Positions 9,900 through 18,096 of a DNA stretch of 64,000 nucleotides are shown piece by piece. Each line of letters opens with the position of its first letter. Position 1 is the first letter of the stretch. The DNA comes from Methyloversatilis universalis EHg5. Its GTDB lineage: Bacteria > Pseudomonadota > Gammaproteobacteria > Burkholderiales > Rhodocyclaceae. The stretch is taken from NCBI RefSeq assembly GCF_000378945.1, contig NZ_KB900539.1:861241-925240 (forward strand). Direction: 5' to 3'. Made by a program: the position numbers and the translations under genes. The notes beneath the pieces were generated by a model that did not search any database, was not told the DNA's origin, and saw only the letters and a list, made by a program, of their open reading frames with translations.

Positions 9900-10485
9900 A
9901 TCCACGCTGAGCGCCTGCGCAGCCGGCTTCGCGCTGGTGCTGATCTCCGGCACGGCAGCAGCGGACGAGGGCAGGGACGGCGCCCTGCGTGCGCTCGAAG
10001 CCGCGCGTGTACCGGCTACCCGTGCGGCACTTGTCCAGTACGCCGGCATCGGGGACGCCCATATCGTGAAGCAGTTGCTGCGCGCCGGTGTGCCGGCCGA
10101 CGATCCGCTGCCGGGGCGACAACTGCGCGCGCTGCACGGTGCGGTGGCGCAGGCGCAGGCGGGCATCGTCGAACAGCTGATCGCGGCCGGGGCGCACGTC
10201 AATGCGCTCGATGACGCGGGCTGCAGCCCACTGGCCGCCGCGAGCTGGCGCGGGCATGTCGACATCATGCGCAGGCTGCTGAAGGCAGGTGCGTCGGTAT
10301 CGGCCGGTCAGCCGGCGTGCCCGGCGCTGCATCAGGCGATATTCGGCAATCAGGCCGCCGCGGTCAGGCTGCTGATCGAGCACGGTGCCGATCCCGCTCA
10401 GCAGGACGACGATCATCGCGATGCATACGCGCTGGCGCGCACCCTCCGCCGCGAGGCGCTGCTGCCGGCCGTGGAGAAGGAATGA
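9889..10485 (+). CDS. Secreted ankyrin-repeat protein
   Basis: 198 residues. ATG 9889 is preceded by a GGAGGA ribosome site inside the upstream gene. A hydrophobic N-terminus (about residues 9-25, ending in AAADE) looks like a signal peptide. At least four ankyrin-type repeats follow, with 'LLRAGVPADDP', 'LIAAGAHVNALDDAGCSPL', 'LLKAGASVS' and 'LLIEHGADPAQQDDD' marking the hairpin turns. Ankyrin repeats bind proteins, so this is probably an adaptor or inhibitor for a partner encoded nearby in the envelope; the partner is not known. Its stop overlaps the start of the following haloperoxidase-like gene (ATGA), which implies translational coupling. An ankyrin protein beside a secreted enzyme is reminiscent of periplasmic AnkB-like proteins paired with catalase, but that parallel is only inference. 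Confidence 0.75.
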   Translation: MSSESTLSACAAGFALVLISGTAAADEGRDGALRALEAARVPATRAALVQYAGIGDAHIVKQLLRAGVPADDPLPGRQLRALHGAVAQAQAGIVEQLIAAGAHVNALDDAGCSPLAAASWRGHVDIMRRLLKAGASVSAGQPACPALHQAIFGNQAAAVRLLIEHGADPAQQDDDHRDAYALARTLRREALLPAVEKE

Positions 10486-11855
10486 TGCTTGCCTACCCCC
10501 TCCGCAGCCGTCTGGTCGGCAGCCTGCTGGTCATGGCAGCCCTGGTGCTGAGCGATGCTGCCGCGGCGCGAAATCTGGAGGACACCCGGGTCGCGCGTGG
10601 CGAGTGTGAAACACTGGCCCACGCGCATGAGGTGCGCAGCCTGCTGCCCGCCTCCGTGTTCCACGATTGGGAGAAGGCCGGTGTCGAAGCGGCCGGCATG
10701 GTGAAGTCATGGGCCTCCGAACCGCCAGGGCTGGCGTGGACGCGGCTGCAGCTTTCCATGCACGTCAAGCACAAGGTGTCGCCGACGCGTGCCGCGCGCG
10801 GGCTGGCGCTCATGCATGTGGCCATGCGCGATGCCGCACTGGCGGCAAAGACCTGCGGCCATGATGTCGCGCTGGCACAGTCGATGGCGGCAGCGCATGT
10901 GCTCGGCTATCTGTTCAATGCCGAAGAACGGTCCTTCGATCGCATCGTGTTCGAACTGGCCGCCCGCTATCGGGGGCATGCGCGCGACAGGCCTGACGAC
11001 GCGAGCGCTCGGGCGCTTTCGCTCGGCTACGAGATCGGCCGGCAGCTGGTCGCCCACGGCGATTCGGATGGTGCCCAGCACGGGTGGAACGGGGTGCGCC
11101 TGCAGTGGTACGGAGAGGAGCGCTATTACGGCCCGGGCAGCTGGGAGCCGACGCCACCGTACTTCTACTTTCCGCCTTCGGAGCCTTTCGCGCCGCTTTG
11201 GCGCACCTGGATGCCGGTTGATCATGACGCGATCAGGCCGGTGCCGCCGCGTTACGGGTCACCGGCCTATCTGAAGGATCTGCAGGAGGTGATCGACGTG
11301 CAGCGCGCGTTGACGCCGGAACAGCTTGCGATTGCCAAATTCTGGGTGGATGGCCACGGTTCGGTCACGCCCCCGGGTCACTGGAACCAGATTGCCCTTG
11401 ATGCACTGGCCGGTCGCGGTGCTGTCGATGCCCGCCGCACACTGGACATGTTCGCTGATCTGAACATGGCCATGGCTGACGCGTTCATCGTGACCTGGGC
11501 GGTGAAGTACCGCTACTGGACCGTGCGTCCGATTACCGCGGCCCGGCAGTTGCTGGGCGTCGAACTCAAGCCGGCCATCCTGACGCCGCCGTTTCCCGGC
11601 TATGTGTCGGGCCATGCCGCCACAAGCGGGGCGGCCGCACGCGTGCTGGGCCACTATCTGCCCGACCGTGCTGCGGTGTTCGATGCCCAGGCCGAACAGG
11701 CGGCGATGTCACGGCTCTATGGCGGCATCCACTTCCGCCACGACAACGAGGACGGGCTCGCGCTGGGACGGCGGCTCGCCACCGCCGTCATTGAACGCGC
11801 AGCGCCCCCGACCGCCTCAGCCGAACACACCGAGTCCCAGCAGCAGGGGCAGTGA
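10482..11855 (+). CDS. Secreted PAP2 / vanadium-dependent haloperoxidase-like protein
   Basis: 457 residues. The start is ATG 10482, overlapping the ankyrin stop as ATGA; a second ATG follows directly. A signal peptide covers about residues 1-29. The C-terminal half carries the three PAP2/vanadate pocket signatures: 'KYRYWTVRPITAAR' (Lys and Arg of the phosphate/vanadate site), 'FPGYVSGHAATSGAA' (SGHA) and 'LYGGIHFRHDNEDGLALG' (G-x-H-x-x-x-D/N region with the catalytic His). This family includes acid phosphatases and vanadium haloperoxidases, and the arrangement 'RPITAxR ... SGHA ... GxHFRxDNE' is that of bacterial vanadium-haloperoxidase-like proteins. Whether it halogenates, dephosphorylates or has lost activity cannot be read from sequence. 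It is last in the operon, and its 3' end overlaps the convergent AEC transporter gene by 39 bp. Confidence 0.8.
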   Translation: MMLAYPLRSRLVGSLLVMAALVLSDAAAARNLEDTRVARGECETLAHAHEVRSLLPASVFHDWEKAGVEAAGMVKSWASEPPGLAWTRLQLSMHVKHKVSPTRAARGLALMHVAMRDAALAAKTCGHDVALAQSMAAAHVLGYLFNAEERSFDRIVFELAARYRGHARDRPDDASARALSLGYEIGRQLVAHGDSDGAQHGWNGVRLQWYGEERYYGPGSWEPTPPYFYFPPSEPFAPLWRTWMPVDHDAIRPVPPRYGSPAYLKDLQEVIDVQRALTPEQLAIAKFWVDGHGSVTPPGHWNQIALDALAGRGAVDARRTLDMFADLNMAMADAFIVTWAVKYRYWTVRPITAARQLLGVELKPAILTPPFPGYVSGHAATSGAAARVLGHYLPDRAAVFDAQAEQAAMSRLYGGIHFRHDNEDGLALGRRLATAVIERAAPPTASAEHTESQQQGQ

Positions 11856-12770
11856 CAGCCAGAACAGCAGCGTGCTCCAGCCGATCAGCAGCGCCGAGGC
11901 CGCTCCGTCGATCTTGAAGCGCTCAGCCAGCAGCAGCGAGGTCATGAAGGTGGGCGTCGCGCATTCGACCAGCGAGGCGCGCTGCGCCTCGTTCGGCGCG
12001 TCGGACACCGCCAGCACCAGTCCCCAGATCAGCAGCGGTGCTACCAGCAGCTTGACCGTGGAGGCGACCAGTATTTCGGTGCGCGGCACCAGCCTGCGCC
12101 ACGGAATCGTCATGCCCAGAACGAAGATAATGACCGGAATCGCCGCCTGGCCGATGAAGCGCGCCGCCTGCACCAGCGGCGGGTAGGCCAGCCCGGTGTA
12201 TTGCGCCGCAAGCCCGAGCACGAAGGCCCAGATCGGCGGCATCATCAGCACGGTGCGCAGCACGTCCGGCCGCTCACCCTCGGCGTGCGAACCCAGGCGG
12301 GTGGCGATCCACACGCCCAGCGTCCACACGAAGGGCATGGTCATGAACATGTCGTTGAAGATGGCGTAGCGCATCGCGCCATTGCCGAAGAAGAATTCCA
12401 GCACCGGTGCGCCGACGTTGAAGGTGTTCCCGAACATGCCGCCGAGCATCAGCGCCGCCCGCGTGGTGTCGTGCAGGCCGGCGCCGAGCCGGGTCTTCCA
12501 CAGCAGCACATAGAGCAGGGCGCCATTGGCCAGCGTACCGAGGCCGACCAGCAGGGGCACCGTGAGCAGGTCCAGGCTGATCGGCGTGCTGGCCGCGACC
12601 GCGAACAGGATGGCCGGGTAGAACACGTACAGCACCAACCGGTTCAGCTGTGCGCGCAGCACGTCGGCGTCGCGCCCTTCGCCCATGCGTGCGGCCCACC
12701 AGCCGCCGGCCGCCACCAGCAGCGACAGCGGCAGCATCACCTGCACCATCAGTCCGATCAGCGCATTCAT
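11817..12770 (-). CDS. AEC family transporter (auxin efflux carrier type)
   Basis: 317 residues. The start is ATG 12770, overlapping the stop of the upstream MFS gene (ATGA on the minus strand). It is strongly hydrophobic with about ten membrane segments in two halves, and has family features such as 'GGMFGNTFNVGAPV' and 'AIPVIIFVLGM' at the broken-helix positions. AEC proteins carry small carboxylates or other organic anions, related in fold to bile-acid sodium symporters; the substrate here is unknown. Coupling to an MFS permease suggests joint use of a metabolite, for example uptake by one and export by the other. The 3' end is convergent with and overlaps the haloperoxidase-like gene by 39 bp, so the two coding ends are constrained against each other. 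Confidence 0.85.
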   Translation of the reverse strand: MNALIGLMVQVMLPLSLLVAAGGWWAARMGEGRDADVLRAQLNRLVLYVFYPAILFAVAASTPISLDLLTVPLLVGLGTLANGALLYVLLWKTRLGAGLHDTTRAALMLGGMFGNTFNVGAPVLEFFFGNGAMRYAIFNDMFMTMPFVWTLGVWIATRLGSHAEGERPDVLRTVLMMPPIWAFVLGLAAQYTGLAYPPLVQAARFIGQAAIPVIIFVLGMTIPWRRLVPRTEILVASTVKLLVAPLLIWGLVLAVSDAPNEAQRASLVECATPTFMTSLLLAERFKIDGAASALLIGWSTLLFWLSLPLLLGLGVFG

Positions 12771-14068
12771 CCGTGTAATTCCGTCAGGTTGCGGCCGCGG
12801 GTTTCTCGCACGAAACAGGCGGCGATGAAGCCGATCAGCGCTGCGGCGGCCAGCACCTTCAGTCCGTTGGTGACCGCACCGGCAGTCGCGGCCGCAACCG
12901 ACGGCGAATTGCGCTCTATCACCCAGCCGACCAGCGGCTGCAGCAGCGCCGCACCGAGAAAGCAGCCGGCATTGACCAGACTGGTGGCCATGCCGGACAG
13001 CGCCGGCGGATTCACTTCCTTGGCACAGGCCCAGGTGAGCGAGAAGGCAGCGGCCGACAGGCCGATCAGCGCGCAGACGCCGTACGTGACCGCTGGCGGC
13101 AGCGGGGCGTCGGCCAGCGCGAAGGGCAGCCAGCTCGCCACATAGATCGCGGCATAGCTCAGCATGACCGCCTTGCGCCGGCGCAGGTGGTCGGACAGCC
13201 GGCCGATGAACAGGCAGCTGCAGGCGAACACCACCAGCATGAGCGAGGTGTGCTGGGCCGCCACCGCCCGCGTCATGCCGTGTGCGGCCATCAGGTAGGG
13301 CACGCCCCAAAGACCGCCGAACGAGAACAGGCTGCCGGCGATGCCGGCATTCACGAACAGCCCGGGCCAGCTGGCCGGGTTGGCCGCCACCTGTTTCAGG
13401 CCGGCCCGCCAGTCGCCGACCGGCAGCGGCGGGTGCGCCGGCTTGCCATCCAGTTCGCGCATGGTGGGCAGGCCTGCGTCTTCCGGCCGGTCGCGCACGC
13501 GCAGCCAGGTGAACAGCGCCAGCAGCATGGACAGCAGGCCGAGCGCCACGAACACCGTGCGCCAGGACACCAGCGTGACCACCCAGGCCAGCGGCAGCGC
13601 CGCACTGGCCGCACCGAGATTGCCGATGAACATGGTGACGCCGTTCAGCGTGGCGAAGCGGTTTTCCGGAAACCAGGCGGCGTTGATCTTGAGCAGCGCG
13701 ATGAAGGGGAAAGACACGCCCAGCCCGACCAGGGTGCGGCCGGCCATGGCCACGCCGAGGCTGTCCGCCTGCGCGAACACGAGGGAGCCGATGCCGGCCA
13801 CCACGCTGCCCAGTGCCACGATGCGGCGCGGCCCCAACGTGTCAGCCAGCACTCCGGTCGGGATCTGCATCACCATGTAGATCCAGAAATAGGTCGAGGC
13901 CAGCGCGCCGAGCGAAGTCGGGCCGACGTTGAAATCGCGCGCCAGTTCGGTGGCGATGGCGGCCGGGGCGGTGCGGTGGAAGAACACCAGCACGTAAGCG
14001 GCCGCGAGCAGGCAGAAGGCGGTCCAGCGCAGCCTGATCAGCAGGCGGGTCTGTTCGGGGGAGAGCAT
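12767..14068 (-). CDS. MFS transporter
   Basis: 433 residues. ATG 14068 begins MLSPEQTRLLIRLRW and leads directly into the first membrane helix. Twelve membrane segments are apparent. The loop between helices 2 and 3 carries 'GVLADTLGPRRIV', a good match to the MFS GxLaDrxGrrr signature, and 'GRLSDHLRRRKAV' is its repeat in the second half. It resembles anion/cation or sugar-acid symporter branches of the MFS; no substrate can be assigned. It is translationally coupled to the AEC transporter gene downstream. It lies 25 nt downstream of a strong terminator that ends the TRAP operon, so it needs its own promoter in a very short gap or depends on read-through. Confidence 0.85.
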   Translation of the reverse strand: MLSPEQTRLLIRLRWTAFCLLAAAYVLVFFHRTAPAAIATELARDFNVGPTSLGALASTYFWIYMVMQIPTGVLADTLGPRRIVALGSVVAGIGSLVFAQADSLGVAMAGRTLVGLGVSFPFIALLKINAAWFPENRFATLNGVTMFIGNLGAASAALPLAWVVTLVSWRTVFVALGLLSMLLALFTWLRVRDRPEDAGLPTMRELDGKPAHPPLPVGDWRAGLKQVAANPASWPGLFVNAGIAGSLFSFGGLWGVPYLMAAHGMTRAVAAQHTSLMLVVFACSCLFIGRLSDHLRRRKAVMLSYAAIYVASWLPFALADAPLPPAVTYGVCALIGLSAAAFSLTWACAKEVNPPALSGMATSLVNAGCFLGAALLQPLVGWVIERNSPSVAAATAGAVTNGLKVLAAAALIGFIAACFVRETRGRNLTELHG

Positions 14069-14092
14069 CAAAAGGATTCTACGCGGCGGTAC

Positions 14093-14121
14093 AAAAAAAC
14101 TGCGGCGCCGGAGCGCCGCAG
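14093..14121 (-). terminator. Rho-independent terminator after the TRAP large permease gene
   Basis: Minus-strand transcription passes through an 8-bp perfect GC-rich stem (14100-14107 with 14114-14121, CTGCGGCG/CGCCGCAG) with a 6-nt loop. Seven consecutive U residues follow (A-run at 14093-14099 on the plus strand). It sits 25 nt past the TRAP permease stop and ends that operon before the MFS gene. Confidence 0.9.
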
Positions 14122-14145
14122 TCAGAGCCATCTGTACCGGCTTGC

Positions 14146-16098
14146 TCAGTTGTACAGATAGTTGGGCAGCCACATGCCGATGCCCGGGAACAGATAGAGC
14201 AGGATCAGCGCGATCACCTGTATGCCCATGAAAGGCATCATGCCGGCGAAGATCTGGTTCAGCGTCACATGCGACGGCGCCACGCCCTTCAGATAGAACG
14301 CCGACATCGCGACCGGCGGCGACAGGAAGGCGGTCTGCAGGTTCAGCGCCACGAGCAGGCCGAAGAACAGCGGATCGATGTTGAAGTGCGCCAGCAGCGG
14401 AATGAAGATCGGCATGAAGATGACGATGATTTCGGTCCACTCCAGCGGCCAGCCCAGCACGAAGATGATGAACTGCGCGAGGATCATGAACTGGATCGGC
14501 GTCAGATCCATCGACAGCACGAACTTTTCCACCAGCTCCTGTCCGCCCAGCAGCGCGAACGCCGCCGAGAAGATGGCGCTGCCCACGAACAGCCAGCACA
14601 CCATGGCCGAGGTCTTGGCGGTCAGGAACACCGACTCCTTGATCACGCTCATGCTGAGCTGGCCGTAGGCCGCCGCCAGCAGCGCGCCACCGAAGGCGCC
14701 GATTGCCGCCGCCTCGGTCGGCGTGGCCAGACCGAACACGATGGTGCCCAGCACCGCCAGGATCAGGATGGCCAGCGGGAAGAAGGACGCCAGCAGCATC
14801 TTGAAGATTTCCAGCCGCTCGAAGCTCAGCAGGCCGTAGAACACCGCCAGCAGTGCCACGATCACGCCCACCGCAACCCAGAAGCCCTTGGGTGCCGGCG
14901 TTGCCTCCGCACTGGCTGCGGGGGTAGCCGCAGCAGCGGGTTCGGCCGCCGGGGGCGCAGCCTCCTTCGCGACCGGCGCGGCACCCGGCGGCTCGGCCAG
15001 GTCGCCCCCTTCCCTGGGCGGCTCCTGCAGACCACCTTCGGCCGGCGGTTCAGCCAGACCACCGTCATCTGCCGGCGGTTCGGCCAGATCGCTGGTGCTC
15101 ATGCCACTGTCGAAGGATTCGATGCCGGCCGGCAGTTCCTCGACCGCCTTGGGCGCGGTCAGCGAGCTGTGTATCGACGACAGCGCGAAGGCGGCGACGA
15201 TGAGCGGCAGCAGCGCGATGCCCAGCTGGCCCAGCAGCGTACCGGTGCCGGCGTTGCCGCGCGGCCCCTTCAGCGCGGCCAGCAGCGCCGGCACCGCCTT
15301 GCGGCCATAGCGGACTGACACTTCCTTCGCCGCAGCGGGCAATTCGACATGGCGTTCGGACTCGGGCAGCGGCGGCGCCATTTCCGGCTTCAGCTTGGCC
15401 ACGATGATCACGTACAGCATGTACAGGCCGGCCAGCATCAGACCCGGGAAGAAGGCGCCCGCGTAGAGCTTCACCACCGATACGCCGGCGGTGGCGCCAT
15501 ACACGATGAGCATGACCGAGGGCGGGATCAGGATGCCCAGGCAGCCACCCGCGGTGATCACGCCGGCCGACAGCCGCACGTCGTAGCCCGAGCGCAGCAT
15601 GGCCGGCAGCGCCAGCAGGCCCATCAGCGTCACCACCGCACCGACGATGCCGGTGGCGGTGGCGAAGATGGCGCAGGTGACCAGCGTGGCCACCGCCAGC
15701 GAACCCGGTATGCGGGCCATCGCCAGATGCAGGCTCTTGAACAGTTTCTCGATCAGGTTGGCGCGCTCGACCAGATAGCCCATGAACACGAACAGCGGGA
15801 TCGAGATCAGCACATCGTTGGTCATGACCGAGAAGGCGCGCTGCACCATCAGGTCCAGCGTCTGCTGGGTGGCGATGTCCGGGTTCTGCATCCGGTAGGC
15901 CAGCCAGGAGAACAGCACGCCCATGCCCATCAGCGTGAAGGCGGTCGGAAAGCCCAGCATGATGGCCACCACCACCAGTGCCAGCATGAGCAGACCGAGA
16001 TGGCCGCCTGTCCATTCGGACGGCGACGGCATCAGGACGGCCGTGGCGACGATGATGATCGCCATCAGGCCGAAGCCGAAACGGAGTTCCTTCTTCAT
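14146..16098 (-). CDS. dctM: TRAP transporter large permease (DctM type) with a long central insertion
   Basis: 650 residues against a usual length near 430. ATG 16098 is preceded by the 3' end of the small permease gene (4-nt overlap). The N-terminal and C-terminal parts are normal DctM: 'GGCLGILIPPSVMLIVYGA' and 'GLATPTEAAAIGAFGG' are hallmark loops, and it ends in a membrane helix. Between about residues 245 and 435 lies extra sequence. It has two additional predicted membrane segments (about 290-308 and 405-425) flanking an acidic, proline-rich loop with four copies of an 'EPP' unit such as LAEPPADDGG. The membrane subunit forms the sodium-driven channel that receives substrate from the periplasmic binding protein. 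The insertion is in frame, with no sign of a frameshift. See findings. Confidence 0.93.
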   Translation of the reverse strand: MKKELRFGFGLMAIIIVATAVLMPSPSEWTGGHLGLLMLALVVVAIMLGFPTAFTLMGMGVLFSWLAYRMQNPDIATQQTLDLMVQRAFSVMTNDVLISIPLFVFMGYLVERANLIEKLFKSLHLAMARIPGSLAVATLVTCAIFATATGIVGAVVTLMGLLALPAMLRSGYDVRLSAGVITAGGCLGILIPPSVMLIVYGATAGVSVVKLYAGAFFPGLMLAGLYMLYVIIVAKLKPEMAPPLPESERHVELPAAAKEVSVRYGRKAVPALLAALKGPRGNAGTGTLLGQLGIALLPLIVAAFALSSIHSSLTAPKAVEELPAGIESFDSGMSTSDLAEPPADDGGLAEPPAEGGLQEPPREGGDLAEPPGAAPVAKEAAPPAAEPAAAATPAASAEATPAPKGFWVAVGVIVALLAVFYGLLSFERLEIFKMLLASFFPLAILILAVLGTIVFGLATPTEAAAIGAFGGALLAAAYGQLSMSVIKESVFLTAKTSAMVCWLFVGSAIFSAAFALLGGQELVEKFVLSMDLTPIQFMILAQFIIFVLGWPLEWTEIIVIFMPIFIPLLAHFNIDPLFFGLLVALNLQTAFLSPPVAMSAFYLKGVAPSHVTLNQIFAGMMPFMGIQVIALILLYLFPGIGMWLPNYLYN

Positions 16099-16700
16099 TT
16101 CTGGGTGCTCCCGGCAGTGGCGCCCTCGGGCTGGTCGGCATGCACCATGTGGCGCAGCTTGTCGACGTCGACTTCCTCGACGTCCTGGGTGCGGGACGGC
16201 CATTCACCGTGCTGGATGCAGACGATGCAGCGCAGGATTTCCACCACGCCCTGCAGCATCAGCGCGGCACCGGACAGCGGGATGATGAATTTGAACGGGT
16301 AGATCGGCGGCCCGTCGGACGTCACCGACGAGTGTTCGCGGATGGCCAGCGAATCGTTGAAGAAATCCCAGCCGGCCCAGCACAGCGCCAGCACGCCCGG
16401 AATGAAGAACACGAAATACAGGATGAGGTCGAGGATGGCCTGGGTGCGTGGCTCGAAGAAGCCGTACAGCACGTCGCCGCGCACATGGCCGGCGGTGGCC
16501 AGCGTGTAGGCGCCGGCCATCATGAACAGGGTTCCGTACAGCATGTAGGTGGCGTCGAACACCCAGGCGTGCGGCGTGTTCAGCGCATAGCGGGAGAACA
16601 CTTCCCAGGTGATGATCAGCGTCAGCACGACGATGGTCCACGCGAAGGCGTGGCCGACCCAGGTATTGAAACGGTCAACGCCGAGCAGCAGTTTTTGCAT
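16095..16700 (-). CDS. dctQ: TRAP transporter small permease (DctQ type)
   Basis: 201 residues from ATG 16700. Four membrane segments are visible, starting at about residues 16-35, with the DctQ-typical 'WEVFSRYALNTPHAWVFDATYMLYG' region (residues about 48-72; conserved R-Y-x-x-N and the W/E helix) and an early second-helix glycine set. The C-terminal tail of about 35 residues is hydrophilic and acidic. It pairs with the large permease to form the membrane part of the tripartite transporter. Its stop overlaps the dctM start. No strong Shine-Dalgarno is seen. A 6-bp hairpin (16711-16728) lies just upstream of the start, so its expression relative to the binding protein may be set by RNA structure and by the terminator-like hairpin at 16748-16780. 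Confidence 0.93.
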   Translation of the reverse strand: MQKLLLGVDRFNTWVGHAFAWTIVVLTLIITWEVFSRYALNTPHAWVFDATYMLYGTLFMMAGAYTLATAGHVRGDVLYGFFEPRTQAILDLILYFVFFIPGVLALCWAGWDFFNDSLAIREHSSVTSDGPPIYPFKFIIPLSGAALMLQGVVEILRCIVCIQHGEWPSRTQDVEEVDVDKLRHMVHADQPEGATAGSTQK

Positions 16701-16747
16701 GGCAGTCTGCGGACACTTGTCGGTGTCCGTCCTATTCGGTTGGAGTC

Positions 16748-16780
16748 AAAAAAGCCGGCGTCCCTTTTGGAGACGCCGGC
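16748..16780 (-). terminator. Terminator-like hairpin between TRAP binding protein and permease genes
   Basis: On the minus strand a 9-bp perfect stem (GCCGGCGTC at 16754-16762 with GACGCCGGC at 16772-16780, 9-nt loop) is followed by six U residues (plus-strand A-run 16748-16753). It lies about 20 nt after the binding-protein stop. Partial termination here would give more binding protein than permease, the usual stoichiometry of such transporters. Confidence 0.85.
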
Positions 16781-16801
16781 TCGTTTGCAACAGCGCTGGC
16801 C

Positions 16802-17929
16802 TCAGCCCTTCTTCGAGAAGAAGTGCTCGTAGGCCATGCGGTAATTCACCGTGGTGTCGTTCTGCCACTTCGCGGTGCGCTTGGCGAAGGCGCGCTGCGA
16901 TTCCAGCACTTTCTTGAACATCGGGTTCTCGGCGGCCTTCTTCTCGGTCACCTTGTCCCAGGCGGCCAGCTGCGCCTTCAGGATGGCGTCCGGCGTCTTG
17001 TAGAACTTCACGCCCTGCTTTTCCTGCATTTCCTGGTAGGCGGTGGAGTAGCGGTCGATCGCTTTCCACGACATTTCGGCCGAAGCGCCGGGCACCGCAT
17101 TGGCGATGATGGAACGCAGATCGGCCGGCAGCGACTCCAGACGCTTCTTGTTGAACAGGATTTCGAACTGTTCCGACGCCTGGTGGAAGCTCTGCAGCAT
17201 GCACACCTTGGACACGTCAGGGAAGCCGAGCACCTGGTCCGAGGCGGCGTTGTTGAATTCGGCCGCATCGAGCAGGCCGCGGTCCATCGCCGGCACGATT
17301 TCGCCGCCGGGCAGCGCGTTCACCGACACGCCCAGTTCGGTGAACACATCGATCGACAGGCCGACCGTGCGGTACTTCAGGCCCTTCATGTCCTCGGCCT
17401 TGGTGACCGGCTTCTTGAACCAGCCCAGCGGCTGGGTCGGCATCGGGCCGTACATGTAGGACACGACGTCCATGTTCAGGCTCTTGTAGATCTCGTCCAG
17501 CAGCGCCTTGCCGCCGCCGAATTCGTGCCAGGCCAGCACCATGTTGCCATCCATGCCGAAAGCCGGGCCGGAGCCCCACAGTGCCAGCGCCGAGTTCTTG
17601 CCGTACCAGTAGGCGATCACGCCGTGGCCGCCATCCAGCGTGCCCTTGTTCACCGCGTCCAGCAGGTCGAAGGCCTTCACCACCGAACCGGCGGGCAGCA
17701 CGTCGATCTTCAGGCGGCCGCCGGACATTTCATTGACCAGCTTGGCGTAGTCCTGCGCGAACTCGTGGAAGATGTCTTTCGCCGGCCAGGTGGACTGGAA
17801 GCGCAGCGTGATCGGGGACTGGGCGACGGAAATGCTGGGGAAGGCGATGGCGGCAGTGCCGGCAGCGGTGCCCGCAGCCTTGGCCAGGAACTTGCGACGG
17901 GCCGACTGCGTATTGTTCTGGTCAGACAT
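16802..17929 (-). CDS. dctP: TRAP transporter solute-binding protein (DctP type)
   Basis: 375 residues. ATG 17929 has a strong AGGAGG site upstream on the minus strand. The N-terminus carries a probable Tat-type signal (ARRKFLAKAAG followed by a hydrophobic stretch and an AQS cleavage region), as in several TRAP binding proteins for 2-oxo acids and related carboxylates. The body has the DctP pattern: 'RFQSTWPAKDIFHEFAQDY' near the start, 'AEDMKGLKYRTVG' (the conserved Arg that clamps the substrate carboxylate) and 'FNNAASDQVLGF'. It captures an organic acid in the periplasm for the two permease subunits encoded downstream. The sequence suggests the TakP/mannitol-chloroaromatic-acid subgroup, but the ligand is not known. 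Confidence 0.92.
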   Translation of the reverse strand: MSDQNNTQSARRKFLAKAAGTAAGTAAIAFPSISVAQSPITLRFQSTWPAKDIFHEFAQDYAKLVNEMSGGRLKIDVLPAGSVVKAFDLLDAVNKGTLDGGHGVIAYWYGKNSALALWGSGPAFGMDGNMVLAWHEFGGGKALLDEIYKSLNMDVVSYMYGPMPTQPLGWFKKPVTKAEDMKGLKYRTVGLSIDVFTELGVSVNALPGGEIVPAMDRGLLDAAEFNNAASDQVLGFPDVSKVCMLQSFHQASEQFEILFNKKRLESLPADLRSIIANAVPGASAEMSWKAIDRYSTAYQEMQEKQGVKFYKTPDAILKAQLAAWDKVTEKKAAENPMFKKVLESQRAFAKRTAKWQNDTTVNYRMAYEHFFSKKG

Positions 17930-18096
17930 GGATGTAAGCCTCCTCGTGGTGGTGGATGCTTTGCACGGCCCGGCACGGACGGTTGCCCGTACCCGGCACA
18001 GCACGAAGCATCGCGATGCTAACCTCGCCCGCAGTCCGCCACAATCCGCAGTGCAGCGTGACAGATGGGTAAAAGAAGACTTTTCCGCTCAGCGGT

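Noticed and set aside
14269-15318. Plus-strand open frame opposite the TRAP permease
   Set aside because: The composition is the His/Gln/Arg-rich mirror of a membrane protein; the minus-strand gene is clear.
17960-17990. Possible sigma-54 site GGCACGGACGGTTGC near the TRAP binding-protein gene
   Set aside because: The GG-to-GC spacing is one base too long and it faces the wrong direction for both neighbouring genes.
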